From Elusimicrobiota bacterium (GTDB taxonomy: Bacteria; Elusimicrobiota; Elusimicrobia; UBA1565; UBA9628): a DNA stretch of 46,130 nucleotides. The stretch lies in NCBI GenBank assembly GCA_027452025.1, contig DAIDHI010000060.1, positions 1 to 46,130 on the forward strand, given 5' to 3'. Of the stretch, positions 1-7,471 are shown one piece after another (the first letter of the stretch is position 1; each line of letters opens with the position of its first letter). The notes under the pieces are model-generated. The model saw only the letters and a list, made by a program, of their open reading frames with translations. It was not told where the DNA came from and ran no database searches. A program made the position numbers and the translations under genes.

Positions 1-1
1 G

Positions 2-391
2 CGGGCGCACCTGACCCAGGTCCAGTTGGCCAAGAAGGTCAAGACCGACCAGAAGGCGATCTGGCGCCTGGAGGCCGGCCGCCAGAACGCGACGGTCGAC
101 ATGCTCTGGAAGATCGCGATGGCCACCAACAGCGACCTGAAGCTGGATCTGGCCCCGCGCCGGGTCTATCACGCCTCGACCAACGCCTCCTACGCGGGTC
201 CGATCGCGCTCTACGCCTCCTTCGACGATTTCAACCTGGGCGGGCTGGACCCGTCGCAACTGAGGCTCGTGCAGATCAACCAGGACGGCAGCGTTCTCGA
301 CGTGACGCAAGCAATTCCAGATCATGGCTTCAGGGAAAAACCGGTCTCGACGGAGCATGGGTCCTTTTCGGGACCTCGAATTGTAAGTTAA
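2..391 (+). pseudogene. XRE-type HTH fragment fused to surface-protein fragment (5' end outside window)
   Basis: The reading frame is open from the window edge, so the true start lies upstream. The first ~50 residues match an XRE/Cro helix-turn-helix: LTQVQLAKKV, then a recognition-helix-like DQKAIWRLEAGR, then a helix ending in LKLDL. Regulators of this size usually stop about there. Here the frame continues into a segment (ALYASFDDFNLGGLD, then LRLVQINQDGSVLDV) that reads like a beta-rich module of secreted or surface proteins. A basic, low-complexity tail follows up to the stop. The composition change suggests a recombination junction near 160-180. I infer a broken regulator gene. A real two-domain protein cannot be excluded without the upstream sequence. 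Confidence 0.5.
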
Positions 392-497
392 GGGCTTGTT
401 GAAATTATGACGCGGGTCTACACTGCATCCTTGGCGGCCTAGGCAAGACACCTACCCAGCGCGACAGCGCCACCGGGGCGGAACTCGGAGGTCGTTG

Positions 498-1617
498 ATG
501 AAGCGCAACTCGGTACGCAACCAAGACGATAGCAGGGGGCGGAAGTTTGGAGCTCGGTCGATGCATGCTTGCGCAATGGCGGTGCTCACTTTGATTGGAG
601 CTGCGCTTGCGGCGACGGCCCAACAGGAGCCCGAGGCTCGTCATTACGTTGCCCACCTCACCCAAACGCAACATCAGACCCTGGAACGGAAAGCGAAAGA
701 GCTATACGACGCGACCAAGGCGCCTGATTGGAGCCAAAGGAGCGACCACGATCATTACGTCATCGTGTCGCGGATGCTCGCGTAGGATTCTCAGCTCGAC
801 GCCGACGGCCGAGGCGCTGGAGGGTATGGCCCTGGAGAAAGAGTTCTTCGCCAAGCATCCGGAGTGGCGCTATGCTCCGCCACGGGATAGGAACGTAAAG
901 GAATTTCACGATGCCGAATTGAAGCAGAGGAAGGAAGCGGCGGACATCGACGAGAAGATCAGGAGTTGGAAGCCGTTGGATACCCATGCGTTCCTTTACC
1001 ATGATGGGCCCTTCGTCGCGCTCCTTTATCAGTACCGAGTGGAATTTTACAGATTGCCACCAGGAGTCGAGTGCTTCGATCCGCTTTTCCGCAGGGGAGC
1101 AGCATGCTCCGAGGTTCCTGCGGGTGGTGTTGGCGCGGCCACGGCATACGACAACGCCCTCCGAATTGAATTCAAGAAGGGCGGCGCCGCTTACCAGCTT
1201 AAGCCCTATAGGGTCATCACGTTTTCCTATCCCGTATCATCGGCAACCTTCGAGTCTCATACCAGGGACGTGAAGGCCTTTGCCATAGGAGTGAGAGATT
1301 CTGGGTACGAGCGTAGCAGCATCGGCGAAGAAGCCGTCATGGGCCGGTTGAGTGATGAGGGTCAGAATCCGAAGGGCTGGAGGCAGGATAAGGCAGACCA
1401 GGCGGAGTTTTATGGCGTTCTCTCGACTGATGGCAAGATTCTCGCCAAGATACCTGTGCCACCCGGCCCAGATGATGAGACATCGGATTGGGGGTTCGTT
1501 TTGCCTACTCCATCTTGGGCGATTGTATGGACGGCAGAAGGTGGGACACGGATGCTTTCAACGAGGGAGGCTAAGAAAGAATTCTCCGTCCTCGGACAAT
1601 GGCACATCGTTCCCTAA
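498..1617 (+). pseudogene. secreted protein gene broken by a stop and frameshift
   Basis: The ATG at 498 opens a frame with a long, basic N-region and a hydrophobic signal-peptide core (AVLTLIGAALAATA). It runs to an in-frame TAG at 783-785. The downstream part is coded one frame over and stays open to 1617, with protein-like composition (ALEGMALEKEFFAKHPEW; later AIVWTAEGG). Past the TAG the first frame still reads DSQLDAD, which would join naturally to AEALEG in the second frame. That implies two lesions, a nonsense codon and a nearby indel, so decay is more likely than a single sequencing error. The downstream half could start at ATG 826. I recognise no family. The product was probably a periplasmic or surface protein of about 370 residues. 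Confidence 0.5.
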
Positions 1618-1699
1618 GACGGTCCAACTCTCACTCGCGATGCGGTCTGATTGCCGCAGCGACGCTATGCTTGATTTTACGTCGGGGCAGAGCCTGCCA

Positions 1700-1934
1700 G
1701 ATGGTGGACGGCGGTGAGCCGGGCACAGCGACCAGCATTACGTCTGTCTTGGGCGAGGCGCGTGAGGCCTCCAGGTCCACGGGAACCCCATTCAAGCCGG
1801 ATAGGTTTCACCAAGGCGCTGATATTGGTGCGGTCGATGGAATCGCCGTGGCTGCGGGTGACTTGATCTATCCCGTCGACGTTGGTGTTTCGGGCCCTGT
1901 CGGAACTGTCATCGTTCTCTGCACAACGCTCCAA
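1700..1934 (+). pseudogene. possible M23 (LytM) peptidase fragment
   Basis: In one frame the translation reads RFHQGADIGAVDGIAVAAG followed by YPVDVGVSGPVGTVIVL. The spacing H-x3-D with a following G-x-x-V resembles the first zinc-ligand motif of M23 peptidoglycan endopeptidases (HxGxD). The second motif (HxH) and most of the domain are absent, and the frame then runs into unrelated sequence. If this reading is right, it is a relic of about 70 residues. The call rests on one motif only. Confidence 0.25.
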
Positions 1935-1940
1935 CCTTGC

Positions 1941-2060
1941 TCAGGCAACGGGCAGCAGTTCCCCGACTTTCTCAAACTCGGCCAAGACGTAGGGAGCCGC
2001 CAGCCGTTCCTGGCGCAGCCAGGCGACGAGCTGGCGGACGATTTCACGACGAGACCGTCC
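1941..2060 (-). pseudogene. possible ribbon-helix-helix-like C-terminal fragment
   Basis: The last ~39 codons of a minus-strand frame read GRSRREIVRQLVAWLRQER and then a plausible acidic C-terminus ending at a TAA-type stop. The GRSR-x-EIVR pattern is common in the second helix of small ribbon-helix-helix antitoxins and repressors. No start, first strand or toxin partner is visible, so only a C-terminal scrap could remain. Weak call. Confidence 0.2.
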
Positions 2061-2129
2061 GCAAGGAATTGCTCCGCTCGGACGGTCCCAGCGGCCCTTT
2101 GCTGGACGCCGCAGGGAAAGGCGCGGCCA

Positions 2130-2202
2130 TTCCGACGTATTCATGACGAGGGGTCCTCCGTTGTTAATGGGAAGGTTGTAGGTTCGAGTCCCACGACGGG
2201 AG
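2130..2202 (+). tRNA. degenerate tRNA-Asn(GUU)-like sequence, probably a pseudo-tRNA
   Basis: These 73 nt fit a full cloverleaf. The acceptor strands 2130-2136 and 2195-2201 pair at 6 of 7 positions. The D stem attc/gggt (two wobbles) closes an 8-nt loop. The anticodon loop ttgttaa at 2161-2167 carries GTT. The variable loop is aggtt, and the T arm 2178-2194 has a canonical ttcgagt loop with 4 of 5 stem pairs. Mismatches in the anticodon and T stems and a poor D arm argue for a decayed gene. A GAAA-capped hairpin (2202-2219) follows directly. Confidence 0.5.
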
Positions 2203-2219
2203 GCGCGCGAAAGCGCGCC
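2202..2219 (+). other. perfect 7-bp hairpin with GAAA tetraloop
   Basis: The arms ggcgcgc and gcgcgcc enclose gaaa. The hairpin sits between the tRNA-Asn-like sequence and the next tRNA-like 3' half. There is no T tract, so it is not a classical intrinsic terminator. It may be a processing or folding element of the tRNA-like array. Confidence 0.5.
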
Positions 2220-2265
2220 GGGGGTGTGACCCAGGAGGTCGCGGGTTCCAATCCCCTCGGGGACC
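2219..2265 (+). other. tRNA-His(GUG)-like 3' half
   Basis: A loop with U33 followed by GTG (2226-2228), a variable loop aggtc, a T arm with loop ttccaat (2246-2252) and an acceptor-like cggggac can be placed in tRNA register. The 5' acceptor and D arm are missing: their place is taken by the preceding tRNA-like sequence and hairpin. This is a relic, not a functional tRNA. Confidence 0.4.
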
Positions 2266-2280
2266 CCGCCTGGACTAACC

Positions 2281-2324
2281 TTGAGGCACCTGGGAGGTTG
2301 GGGGTTCGAGTCCTGCCCCCGGAC
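2281..2324 (+). other. third tRNA-like 3' half, anticodon not assignable
   Basis: The sequence has a variable-loop-like aggtt, a T loop ttcgagt (2305-2311) flanked by an imperfect stem, and an acceptor-like ccccgga. The anticodon stem does not pair well, and GAG (2283-2285) is only one possible reading. No 5' half is visible. Confidence 0.35.
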
Positions 2325-2377
2325 GCTTCCCAGGACTCGATAGGGGTTAGAGGAAGGAAAAGCTACAAGGTTAGTTT

Positions 2378-2440
2378 CGGCTCGACGGAGGATCGCGCCA
2401 GCGACCTCAAGGTTATGAGCCTTCAAAGCTGCGAGGGAGC
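2378..2440 (-). other. tRNA-Met(CAU)-like relic on the opposite strand
   Basis: Read on the minus strand there is an anticodon stem-loop gaagg-CTCATAA-ccttg (4 of 5 pairs, anticodon CAU), variable loop aggtc and a T-arm position, but the T loop has lost the conserved TTC (cgcgatc) and the T stem no longer pairs. A short gct/agc D-like stem lies upstream. The complementary acceptor strand is not found. Confidence 0.35.
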
Positions 2441-2483
2441 AAACCGTCGGCTTGCCGCCCTGCGGGCGATAAGCCGACGGTTT
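2441..2483. repeat. long inverted repeat, 13-bp perfect arms
   Basis: The outer arms aaaccgtcggctt and aagccgacggttt are perfectly complementary. After a two-base mismatch the stem continues as cgccc/gggcg around a tiny loop. A partial third copy of the arm (aagccgacggt) lies at 2511-2521, so this may be one unit of a small repeat family. No gene depends on it visibly. Confidence 0.7.
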
Positions 2484-2570
2484 AGCAATCCGCCGCCTTC
2501 GGCGTGCCCCCAAGCCGACGGTCTGCGAGACCGCCGCCTTGAGATCGACGGAAGCGCGCCAAAGTTTCAT

Positions 2571-2873
2571 TTAGGCGCTTACCTCCTTTGTGAAAATGAT
2601 CCCGGCCACGTCCTCGACGGAGATAAGAGGAGTGGACCTATTGAAACCGGAGCAGGCCGCCGTGTATCCGTCGGCGAGTCCGGGCGACGTGTTGCCGTCG
2701 CCGTCGGTGTTTACGGCCTGGATCGTGTACGTCTCGTTCGGGGTGCGATTTTCGAGGATCGTAAAGCTGATGTTGATCGGGCTGGAAGGACCCAAGACGT
2801 TGTTGGAGAGGGTAAGGTCTTTGACCAAGGGGGGAAGACTTCGAGAAATGGCTTGGAGCATTCCCGCCGCCAT
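2571..2873 (-). CDS. short secreted-protein-like fragment, unrecognised
   Basis: This 100-residue minus-strand frame starts at ATG 2873 without a clear ribosome-binding site. The protein-like part is beta-rich (ISFTILENRTPNETYTIQAV, then NTDGDGNTSPGLADGY) and resembles the end of a fibronectin-like or pilin-like secreted module. A signal peptide and most of a domain are missing, so it is probably a C-terminal remnant. The opposite-strand frame over the same bases looks like a shadow. Function unknown. Confidence 0.35.
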   Translation of the reverse strand: MAAGMLQAISRSLPPLVKDLTLSNNVLGPSSPINISFTILENRTPNETYTIQAVNTDGDGNTSPGLADGYTAACSGFNRSTPLISVEDVAGIIFTKEVSA

Positions 2874-2914
2874 AGCAACTGCTTGGGCCTGTTGGCGCAG
2901 AGGAGTATTCCTTC

Positions 2915-4149
2915 ATGAGAGACAACACGAATACGAGGATGATCGCCTTATTGATGCTTGTCCTCGGCGTAGCCGTTCCAATAACTGCGGCGGAATCCAG
3001 AGGCGGCGGTCCCGGCGCTCAACAAACGTCAGCGCCGACTGGTAGCCATGCCGAGGACTATAGCGATCTCGATACCCGGCCGCTTGCGGACCTCCTCAAG
3101 GAGCGGTCGGAAAGCCATAACGCGCAACGCGTGCAAAAATTGGATACCTATTTGAGGGAAAAGGCCGCGCCGCGAACATCCGCCGATCTAAAGTTTGTGG
3201 AGTCAGAACTCACGCAGGGGGACGAGTCTCGTAGGCGGCGCGCTCTAGTGTGGCTGTCGAACATTAGCGATGCAAAGATGAGCCTTGACCTTGTTCAGTT
3301 TCTTAAGGATCGCAGCCAGTCCTATCCGCCAGGTCGCCTCGTAGAGCTAGCGAAACACCCGGAAATGCTCTCAAAAGATTTGCCACGTGCCGAGGTCCTA
3401 GGGGCTGTAATGCTCAAGCTTGCGGACCTCAACGCGAGGGAAGCGATTCCAAGAATACGCGAGTACGCCACAGCTGAGGGAGGGTTGCGAAACGTAAGGA
3501 CCGAACTTGGCGCGCAGGCCATCCAAGCCCTGGCCAGGATAAAAGATGAGTCGTTTTTCGGAGTCGATCGACGCGAGCGCCTGAGGGCCCGGTATGTGGA
3601 CTTCAGCGATCCCCGGACGAAGCCCTGGCTGATGGAACCATGCTGAATGACAAGGACCAGCAAATCCGGTTATTAGCAGGCGAGGCATGGGCTCGACAAG
3701 CTGCCGATCCAGAAGATTCCTCAGACGTGGAATTTGCTTTCAAGCTCGCAAACACGACACGCGCCAACCTGACGAACGACGAAATGGCTTACCGCCGCGC
3801 CAGGGGACTTGGGGTTTTGGAAGCCCGCGTTATCAAGGGACATCACGATCCAGACATCCTCGATTTGGCGGTAAAGATCGCTGAGACACCCGGCGATAGG
3901 AACAAGGAGGAGGCTGCTAAGCTCCTGGGGCATTTCGATTCCCCGCCCGACATGCGAGAGAAGGCGTTAAAAGCGTTGACGAGCATTCTCAATGATCGTA
4001 AGGCCCGGGCCGATGCGCGGGCGAGCGCTCAGCGTGCCATCGCAGGGCTGACCGGCAAGTGGCTTCACTACGACGGAGAAATGTACTGCGACCAGCATCC
4101 TATGAAAATCGGGAATACCCAACTGCCGCCGAAGAGGACATCGCGGTGA
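2915..4149 (+). pseudogene. HEAT-repeat secreted protein, frameshifted
   Basis: The ATG at 2915 follows an AGGAG at good spacing and opens a signal peptide (MIALLMLVLGVAVPITAAES). Amphipathic helical repeats of HEAT/PBS-lyase type follow (RRALVWLSNISDAKMSLDLV; AIPRIREYA). Near 3611-3614, a CCCC run, the repeat pattern moves one frame (EALADG then MLNDKDQQIRLLAGEAW) and continues to the stop at 4149. Read across the shift, the protein would be about 410 residues. One missing C restores the frame, so this could be a recent indel, an assembly error or, less likely, programmed slippage. It overlaps the next gene by GTGA. It resembles the intact HEAT gene at 33,202 in layout, each being followed by an STN-like gene. 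Confidence 0.6.
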
Positions 4150-4941
4150 AAACCAGTCGCATTGGCCTCTTAGCCCTTGCGAGCCTGATGGAAAGCGCCA
4201 CGGCATCCTATGCCTGGCAATACTCGACTGTCGGGCAAGGAGAGAAGGTGGCCAACGACGTGCCGAGCGTCAGTGGCCGTGAAACAAGGTTGCGTTCAGC
4301 TAATCGTCATCGGGCCCTCCCGGTGGCGATCTTTGTTGCCCTCCTGACCAGCTTCGCCGCTGCTGACGCATCCGCCGCAGCTGTCTCCGTGACCTTGCCG
4401 CAGGTCACCTACACCAAGACGAAAGTGTCTATTCCGAGTTTCACGGTGAGCTATGGTCAAAACACCACCGTATGTGCGACAGTTACGCCTGCACGACAAA
4501 TACCTAAGATCACATGGGCGGGCGACTCAGGTGGCGCGCTAACTGTTACGGCGGGAAGTGATCCATCTTGTAATGGCGGTAGTGGAGGTTTTTTGACTGT
4601 GCAGTCGAACACGAGTGCGTGTTCGGCGCAGGCCAACATAACCGCCACGATGAACAGCAAGACACTAGCTTTAGGCTCAGGAACGATCATCATCCCGACC
4701 TCTGAATACGCGGTGTTTCTCGACAGCGGAAGCAATTTGAATTCAGACTGTAATACGCCGGGAAGAGGATCACTTAGAGATTCCTGGGGGCAGTCTCTCG
4801 TTCCCTACGGGCACGACTAGTTGCACGGATGTCTATCAACAGACCGTATTTGCAGGAACCTGCCAAGTGCAGACTAATACTTTGACATTCTCGGCCGATA
4901 TTTTTGGCAATCGTTCAATCACAAGATCGGACCAACAATGA
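4146..4941 (+). pseudogene. secreted Cys-containing beta-rich protein, frameshifted at a G run
   Basis: A GTG at 4146 overlaps the preceding stop (GTGA). The N-terminus contains two hydrophobic stretches; the second (ALPVAIFVALLTSFAAADASA) is the better signal peptide, so the true start may be further in. The mature part is beta-rich with several cysteines (TTVCATVTPARQIPKITWAG). The annotated frame hits a stop at 4820, but shifting one base within GGGGG (4786-4790) continues convincingly (SFPTGTTSCTDVYQQTVF) to a TGA at 4939-4941. That TGA overlaps the ATG of the next gene. The overlap pattern shows that the shifted reading is the ancestral one. Family unknown. Confidence 0.6.
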
Positions 4942-5609
4942 AGATTTTGGGGGAATTGAAGATGAATACGCGGCTACTCCTTTTCGTGACACTCACGTCT
5001 TTCGTTTGCATGCCGAAGATAGTTTTGGCCACCGATCCTCTAGATACACCAGAAAAAGGATTCGTGCTCATACGAGGAGGAATCTCTCCTACCTTCTGCC
5101 AGATGACGAATACTCCCTGCGGCTGGGAATTAGCTGCCGGCGACGATTGGTTAAGTCACGGCAAACCGGAGCCGATGAAAATTTCGAGTGGCACGCTACG
5201 CCAACAGCTTAACCAGTTTATCGCAGCATATCCGGGTTACTCGTGGGCTGTTCAGAACGGTGTTGTTAACTTCGTGCCCACCCCGGATCATGCAATCCAA
5301 AAGGATGGAGCGCCCGTTATCGATCTAAAAATCGCGGCTCTGGACATAAATGACCTTTCCGTGATCGAAGCGGGATACAAGATTTGTGAAGCGGCTGGAC
5401 TCAAATGCGGGAGAGCCATTCATGCTGGCATTCACCGACATTACGGGAAAGTGACCCTGCACCTGCAAAATGTCACTCTGCGTCAAGCGGCAAACGCTCT
5501 TGTAAAGACAGACGGCATGTCTAGTTGGATGTTTAATTTTAACCCCAGAGGAAATAACTACACGCTGCTGGTTGATTCCTGGCGGGGTGGCCCGAGTCTC
5601 TTCAAATGA
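4938..5609 (+). CDS. periplasmic protein with STN-like domain
   Basis: The ATG at 4938 overlaps the shifted stop of the previous gene (ATGA). An internal ATG (residue 9, MNTRLLLFVTLTSF) could be the real start and begins a clean signal peptide. The mature protein has a segment LRQQLNQFIAAYPGYSWAV followed by GVVNFVP, and near the C-terminus VTLHLQNVTLRQAANALV. The last matches the strand-helix pattern of secretin/TonB N-terminal (STN) domains, where a short beta strand precedes an L-x-x-A/V-L helix. Function unknown. With the two broken genes upstream it forms a translationally coupled set of exported proteins, and it is the only intact member. Confidence 0.6.
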   Translation: MKILGELKMNTRLLLFVTLTSFVCMPKIVLATDPLDTPEKGFVLIRGGISPTFCQMTNTPCGWELAAGDDWLSHGKPEPMKISSGTLRQQLNQFIAAYPGYSWAVQNGVVNFVPTPDHAIQKDGAPVIDLKIAALDINDLSVIEAGYKICEAAGLKCGRAIHAGIHRHYGKVTLHLQNVTLRQAANALVKTDGMSSWMFNFNPRGNNYTLLVDSWRGGPSLFK

Positions 5610-5678
5610 TCTGAATCCTTGTCGCACCACCGGGCAGTAACACGCAATACGGGCCGTTGACGAAAGGAGCCTGGAAAG

Positions 5679-6887
5679 ATGAAGCGAGCACGCGTAGCGA
5701 GCGGCTGCGACTTTGCCCTATTCGCACTGTCGTTGTGCTTGCCGTTCAGCGCAGCCTACGCTCAGACCTTCGTCCAGCCTGGCGACGTTGTCTCGATTTC
5801 CCTACCGATACAGAACGCCGCCGATAGCGGCGACACAATCAACGGCGTTCAGGTAACGCTGACCGGCCCCTCTCAGGCGACAAGCATAACGCCTAGTGCT
5901 ACGGTTTCGATCGCGCCCGGCGTATCTCAAACTCTTACTGCGTCCTTCACCATCAATCCGAGCGCCCAGTCCGGCAGCTTCACTGTCAACGTCATTACGA
6001 ATATCAACGACGTTGGGATCGACCCGGACCCTACCACCCAGAATACATCTGTCACCTTCGACCTCGTCAGCCTTAAGGTCACCGATGAGCAGGGCGATTT
6101 GATTCCAGACGGCTCGACCACGGCGGTTTCGATCATCTACGTGGACGGCAGCGACGGAGCCGCCGCGATCTCCCTGACCGGCCCAATTAACTTTGACCCC
6201 GTCACCTTCGCGCCCGGCGAAGCCGTCGCCGCGTCTTTCGGCACTTTGGAGGACGGCACCTATACGGCCGAGTTGCTGGATTCCAACGGCAACGTCATGG
6301 CCCAGACCTCCTTCACCGTCGTGCAAGGCTCGATCCTCAACCCGCTATCGCCCGGCCAGTACACTCTGGAAGCGACCAACGCAAACGGCGTGACCACGGT
6401 CGCGCCGTTCCAAGTCGTGACCATGGGCGTTGCCGTAGCGAGCGCGAACATCACGTTTTACGACCCGGATATAAACAACCCGAACTCGGTCGAGCAGTTC
6501 CAAAGCGGCAGCGTCCAGATGAGCTTCACCTCGACGCTTTCGATTTCCGCCGTCACGGTGATCGATCAGCATACGGGAAATGTGACCGAGCAGCAGCCGA
6601 CGGCACCTTTCAACATCACCGGCGCCGAGGGACTTTACCTCGTGGTCACTGACGTCGATGGCAACAGCTACAACGCCTTCGGCATCCCCGCTCCGACGGG
6701 CGGCAATTCTCAATGCACACCGAGCGGCCCCCAGGAATACAGGGCTGGGGATCGGATCGGGGGAGCTGACCTTCGACTACGCGTTCGTGCCCTACGGGGG
6801 GCTCGGAATCACGAATCGGTTCTCCTTGTCGACCAGGTTCTAGACGCCGCCGTCGCGAAACGGTCGCGACCTCCGGGGGTATCATGA
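5679..6887 (+). CDS. secreted Ig-like protein with an aberrant C-terminus
   Basis: A good AAAGGAG precedes ATG 5679. The signal peptide ends around AAYA-Q. The mature part is a series of beta-sandwich, Ig-like repeats (FVQPGDVVSISLPI; TINGVQVTLTGPS; GTYTAELLDSNGNV; LYLVVTDVDGNS), typical of a surface or periplasmic adhesin-like protein. After GIPAPTGG, around 6710, the composition turns Arg-rich and loses the Ig pattern. In another frame, bases 6740-6843 encode a perfect outer-membrane-protein terminal strand. I infer that the native C-terminus was lost by recombination with a barrel-protein gene and that the current tail (to 6887) is accidental. The product may still be secreted. Confidence 0.6.
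   Translation: MKRARVASGCDFALFALSLCLPFSAAYAQTFVQPGDVVSISLPIQNAADSGDTINGVQVTLTGPSQATSITPSATVSIAPGVSQTLTASFTINPSAQSGSFTVNVITNINDVGIDPDPTTQNTSVTFDLVSLKVTDEQGDLIPDGSTTAVSIIYVDGSDGAAAISLTGPINFDPVTFAPGEAVAASFGTLEDGTYTAELLDSNGNVMAQTSFTVVQGSILNPLSPGQYTLEATNANGVTTVAPFQVVTMGVAVASANITFYDPDINNPNSVEQFQSGSVQMSFTSTLSISAVTVIDQHTGNVTEQQPTAPFNITGAEGLYLVVTDVDGNSYNAFGIPAPTGGNSQCTPSGPQEYRAGDRIGGADLRLRVRALRGARNHESVLLVDQVLDAAVAKRSRPPGVS
6739..6843 (+). pseudogene. terminal strands of an outer-membrane barrel protein (relic)
   Basis: In the frame ending at TAG 6841-6843 the sequence reads LGIGSGELTFDYAFVPYGGL and then ITNRFSLSTRF. This has alternating polarity and a terminal phenylalanine, the signature of the last beta strands of an outer-membrane barrel. 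The phrase FDYAFVPYGGLG is reminiscent of PorV/UPF0164-like barrels. Nothing upstream in this frame encodes the rest of a barrel. It overlaps the end of the Ig-like gene in another frame. Confidence 0.55.
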
Positions 6888-6904
6888 AAGAAGCGGGAGG
6901 TCCT

Positions 6905-7471
6905 ATGATCAAAGAGCTGACATTCCCCACGCGCGGCCTGACTCCTTCGCTTTCGCGCGTGAGCTGGGGGGCGATCTGGGCCAGCGCCATCTTCACGACG
7001 GCCCTGGTCGTGGTGTTCCTCGTCCTCGGCTTCAGCATCGGGCTGGCCGTGGCGCCGACGACGACGCCGGCCTCGCTGGCTTTCGCCGCGGGGTTGTGGT
7101 GGTTCTTGACCGGGGAGGTGTCGTTTTTCCTCGGAGGCTGGATGGCCGGGCGGCTGACGCCGATCGCGAGCTTCAGCGAGAGCGTCATTCACGCGCTGGT
7201 ATCCTGGGGGATGTCGACCCTGGCCTTGACCTATCTGGTCCTGGGCATCGGAGCCGGTCTCCTCGGCAACGCCGGCGGGATCATGGGAGGCGCTTTTGGG
7301 ACGGCGGCGCGAGGCGCTCAGATCGTCGGCGGCGTTGGCGTGTTCGCGTTCCTGGTCTCGCTCTCGGAGATGTTCGCGGCCGCCGTCGGCGCGCGGACCG
7401 GAACTCGCCTGCTGGTGGCGACGAGGCCGCTGCCCCAGCCGGAGCGGCAAGTGGAAACGGCCAGGGTTTAG
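6905..7471 (+). CDS. small four-helix membrane protein, unknown function
   Basis: I chose ATG 6905 because GGGAGG lies five bases upstream; an ATG at 6884 would put that site inside the gene. The 188-residue product has about four hydrophobic helices (GAIWASAIFTTALVVVFLVL; a Trp/Phe-rich helix near 60; one near 105; a glycine-rich one near 145). It belongs to the broad class of small integral membrane proteins with glycine-rich helices and no catalytic motif I recognise. It converges with the fusion protease gene, the two stop codons overlapping by four bases. Confidence 0.7.
   Translation: MIKELTFPTRGLTPSLSRVSWGAIWASAIFTTALVVVFLVLGFSIGLAVAPTTTPASLAFAAGLWWFLTGEVSFFLGGWMAGRLTPIASFSESVIHALVSWGMSTLALTYLVLGIGAGLLGNAGGIMGGAFGTAARGAQIVGGVGVFAFLVSLSEMFAAAVGARTGTRLLVATRPLPQPERQVETARV

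Larger units (their letters stand above)
1618..2914. other. gene-poor stretch with relics and tRNA-like sequences
   Basis: A long plus-strand frame crosses this stretch but has no family resemblance. Part of it is simply translated tRNA-like sequence (runs such as KVVGSSP and EVAGSNP are typical of that). I see no intact gene. What can be picked out is listed separately: an M23-like scrap, a ribbon-helix-helix-like C-terminus, a run of tRNA-like sequences, a long hairpin and a short minus-strand frame. Confidence 0.6.

Noticed and set aside
1599-2918. 439-residue plus-strand frame
   Set aside because: No single family. It crosses tRNA-like sequences whose translation gives typical false-ORF strings; at most a short M23-like scrap is real.
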